Source: Cellulomonas sp. P24 (GTDB taxonomy: Bacteria; Actinomycetota; Actinomycetes; Actinomycetales; Cellulomonadaceae). Taken from it: 64,000 nucleotides of DNA. Shown in pieces: positions 62,782-64,000 of this stretch (position 1 is the stretch's first letter; each line of letters starts with the position of its first letter). Made by a program: the position numbers and the translations under genes. Location of the stretch: NCBI RefSeq assembly GCF_024704385.1, contig NZ_JAJDFX010000002.1, forward strand, positions 4,333,452-4,397,451. Direction: 5' to 3'. The notes under the pieces are model-generated. The model searched no databases. It was given only the letters and a program-made list of their open reading frames with translations, and was not told the DNA's origin.

Positions 62782-63586
62782 TCACTTCGCCGCGCTCGTC
62801 GTCCAGGTGCGCCACCCGGCGGCGGCGGCGAGATCGGTCCCGGGCCAGGTCGATGGCGCGGGCGCCGGGGACGCACCGGGCGCGATGACCCAGCGGTCGG
62901 CGGCCCACTGCAGGCGTTCGCAGTACCCGTACGCCGCGCGAGCTTCCGTCACGACGGTGACCGTGACGTCGAGCAGCACGCAGGCCACCACCCAGTCATC
63001 CTCGTCGCTGCCCTTGATCTGCGCGGCCACTGGGACGGTGACCACCGAGGTGCCGGGTGCGTCGATGTGCCGCCCGGCCTCGCTGGCCAGGAGGGCCTGG
63101 ACCGCGGCCATCAGCGCCCACTCCTCGACTCCCGGCGCCCCGGGCGCGGACCAGTGCTCGTGCGCGGCTCGCACCTGCGGGATCGACATGCTCTGCAGAA
63201 CCGTCGTCGCTATCGCGGCGAGCTGGCCGACCGCACCCTCGGGGTGCGATCGAACCCCGTCGGGACCTCCGCAGGGCCAAGACTCGTCGCCGCGGGCACC
63301 ACGATCGTCGGCGCCGGGCTGGCGGCCGGGGTGCCGCCGCGGGAGTCGTGCGGGGTCACCCGCAGCATCGGCGCAGCGGCGATGGCGTCCCGGCGGGCTG
63401 GCCCGCTCGGCACGCGTCGACGACCACCGCGGCGCGATCGTCCCCGGTGCCCCTGGACGCGACGGCGCCGTGCACGGCGTAGACCAGCCCGACCAGGCCG
63501 CTCACGACGACGAGGACCAAAGTGACGACGATGGCGAGGAGCCTTCGCCTGCCCCACTGCGGGGTCTCGTCGGGAAGCGCCGACAT
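62782..63586 (-). pseudogene. VirB8-like transfer protein with two frameshifts
   Basis: A bitopic membrane protein: MSALPDETPQWGRRRLLAIV with a single helix (LVLVVVSGLVGLVYAVHGAV), then an extracytoplasmic NTF2-like part. The frame changes in the GGG at about 63398 (AVVVDACRAGQPAG continues as DAIAAAPMLRVTPHDSRGG) and in the C4 run at about 63239-63242 (PTGFDRTP continues as EGAVGQLAAIATTVLQSM). The last frame runs to the stop: EHWSAPGAPGVEEWALMAAV, VVACVLLDVTVTVVTEARAA. Each needs one added base. Repaired length is about 268 residues. Confidence 0.7.
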
Positions 63587-63890
63587 CACACGCAGCCCGC
63601 GCCGGTGATACCCGCGACCATCGGCGGGACCACCATGTACGCGATTCCGGAGATGAACATCGCGACCAGCGAGACGATGCCGGCCTTGCTGGCATGCGGC
63701 AACGAGAACACCCGCCCGCCGACGATCGCCCCGAGCCCGACGATCACGCCGATGCCCAGCGGGATAAAGGCACCCCCCCCACATCCGTAGCCGGTCATCT
63801 GGTCCGCGTAGGCCTGGGCGCCGGGCGGCGCCACCGGGCCGGAACGGCGCGCATGGCGGTGCCGAGACTGTGCGCGGCGAGGATTGTCAT
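63586..63890 (-). pseudogene. Small pilin-like (VirB2-type) membrane protein with a frameshift
   Basis: ATG with GAAGGGAAG upstream begins MTILAAHSLGTAMRAVPA. The frame then closes early, but the next frame reads VAPPGAQAYADQMTGYGCGG with helices IPLGIGVIVGLGAIVGGRVF and KAGIVSLVAMFISGIAYMVV, ending AGITGAGCV. One base is missing at the CCC near 63834-63837. About 101 residues with two helices fit a VirB2-type pilin or TrbC-like subunit. Its stop overlaps the next gene's ATG (TGATG). Confidence 0.65.
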
Positions 63891-64000
63891 GAGCTTCCCT
63901 TCTGTGGATGTCCGGCAGCGCTCACGTGGCGCAAGACGTCGCGCGCGGCCGTGACGAGCGCCGGTGGCAGCGGCGCAGAGTCGATACCGCGCAGGGCGAG
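63887..64000 (-). CDS. C-terminal 37 residues of an upstream element gene
   Basis: An open frame entering from the right edge reads LALRGIDSAPLPPALVTAAR and ends SAAGHPQKGSS, with its stop overlapping the next ATG (ATGA). Codon use is coding-like. Too short to identify. Confidence 0.5.
   Translation of the reverse strand, partial: LALRGIDSAPLPPALVTAARDVLRHVSAAGHPQKGSS

Larger units (their letters stand above)
23354..64000. mobile_element. Integrative conjugative element at the tRNA 3' end (right end beyond window)
   Basis: Right after the tRNA, core genes stop and an excisionase-like gene, cargo genes and a conjugation module follow: relaxase, coupling protein, VirB4-, VirB6- and NlpC/P60-type genes. 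Many cargo genes are less G/C-rich than the core. The 3' half of the tRNA (from the T loop, about 23334-23353) is the expected attachment core. No integrase, replication gene or second att copy is seen, so the element must continue to the right. Boundaries other than the tRNA end are inferred. Confidence 0.8.

Noticed and set aside
23354..64000. CRISPR arrays, transposases and rRNA genes
   Set aside because: No regularly spaced repeats, no DDE transposase motifs with terminal repeats and no rRNA segments were seen.

Overview
The window comes from a high-GC actinobacterium, most likely a Micrococcales member near Cellulomonadaceae. That placement is inferred from very G/C-rich third codon positions, many GTG starts, gene families and gene order; no taxonomic marker was searched. 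It has two parts that meet at a tRNA gene near 23.3 kb.

Part 1 (1-23.28 kb) is chromosome core. On the minus strand lie uvrA (3' end off the window), an acyl-CoA dehydrogenase-like gene, two coupled terC genes behind a manganese-type (yybP-ykoY) riboswitch, uvrB, coaE, a siderophore-interacting flavoprotein, rpsA and polA. Small plus-strand genes (YCII protein, methyltransferase, hotdog thioesterase) sit between them. The order uvrA-uvrB-coaE-rpsA-polA-ANTAR regulator recalls the M. tuberculosis uvrA to pdtaR region. A branched-chain amino-acid-type (Liv) ABC transporter is inserted: livH-livM-livG-livF on plus, converging on livK on minus. An ANTAR response regulator and an unusual tRNA with anticodon CAA close the core.

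Part 2 (about 23.35-64 kb) looks like the left and central part of an integrative conjugative element lodged at the tRNA 3' end. It starts with an excisionase-like gene. Cargo follows: a PASTA/MmpS-like surface protein, a block of unknown genes, an S66 (MccF-like) peptidase, a PadR-ABC-FtsX efflux cassette, a DUF2079 membrane protein, an ECF sigma factor with its membrane partner, and a GH15-like secreted protein. The transfer module has a giant MobF relaxase-helicase-primase, a coupling protein encoded as two overlapping genes, a transglycosylase/NlpC-P60 enzyme, an SCO6880-type protein, a VirB4-type ATPase, a VirB6/TrbL-type membrane protein and small pilus-type proteins. No integrase and no second att copy are visible; they may lie beyond the right edge.

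Two candidate uncharacterised systems are embedded in the transfer region. One is a coupled pair of a coiled-coil protein and a DUF4041/GIY-YIG protein (47.7-50.3 kb). The other is an AAA ATPase followed by an intracellular subtilase (53.4-56.9 kb). The second appears to have been inserted into a small transfer gene: the flanks share a 7-bp repeat, and removing the cassette in silico rejoins one open frame of 136 codons.

Several element genes, above all the VirB4-, VirB6- and VirB8-like genes and a pilin-like gene, are broken by single-base shifts at short G/C runs. Either the transfer module is decaying or the assembly lost bases there; the sequence alone cannot decide.
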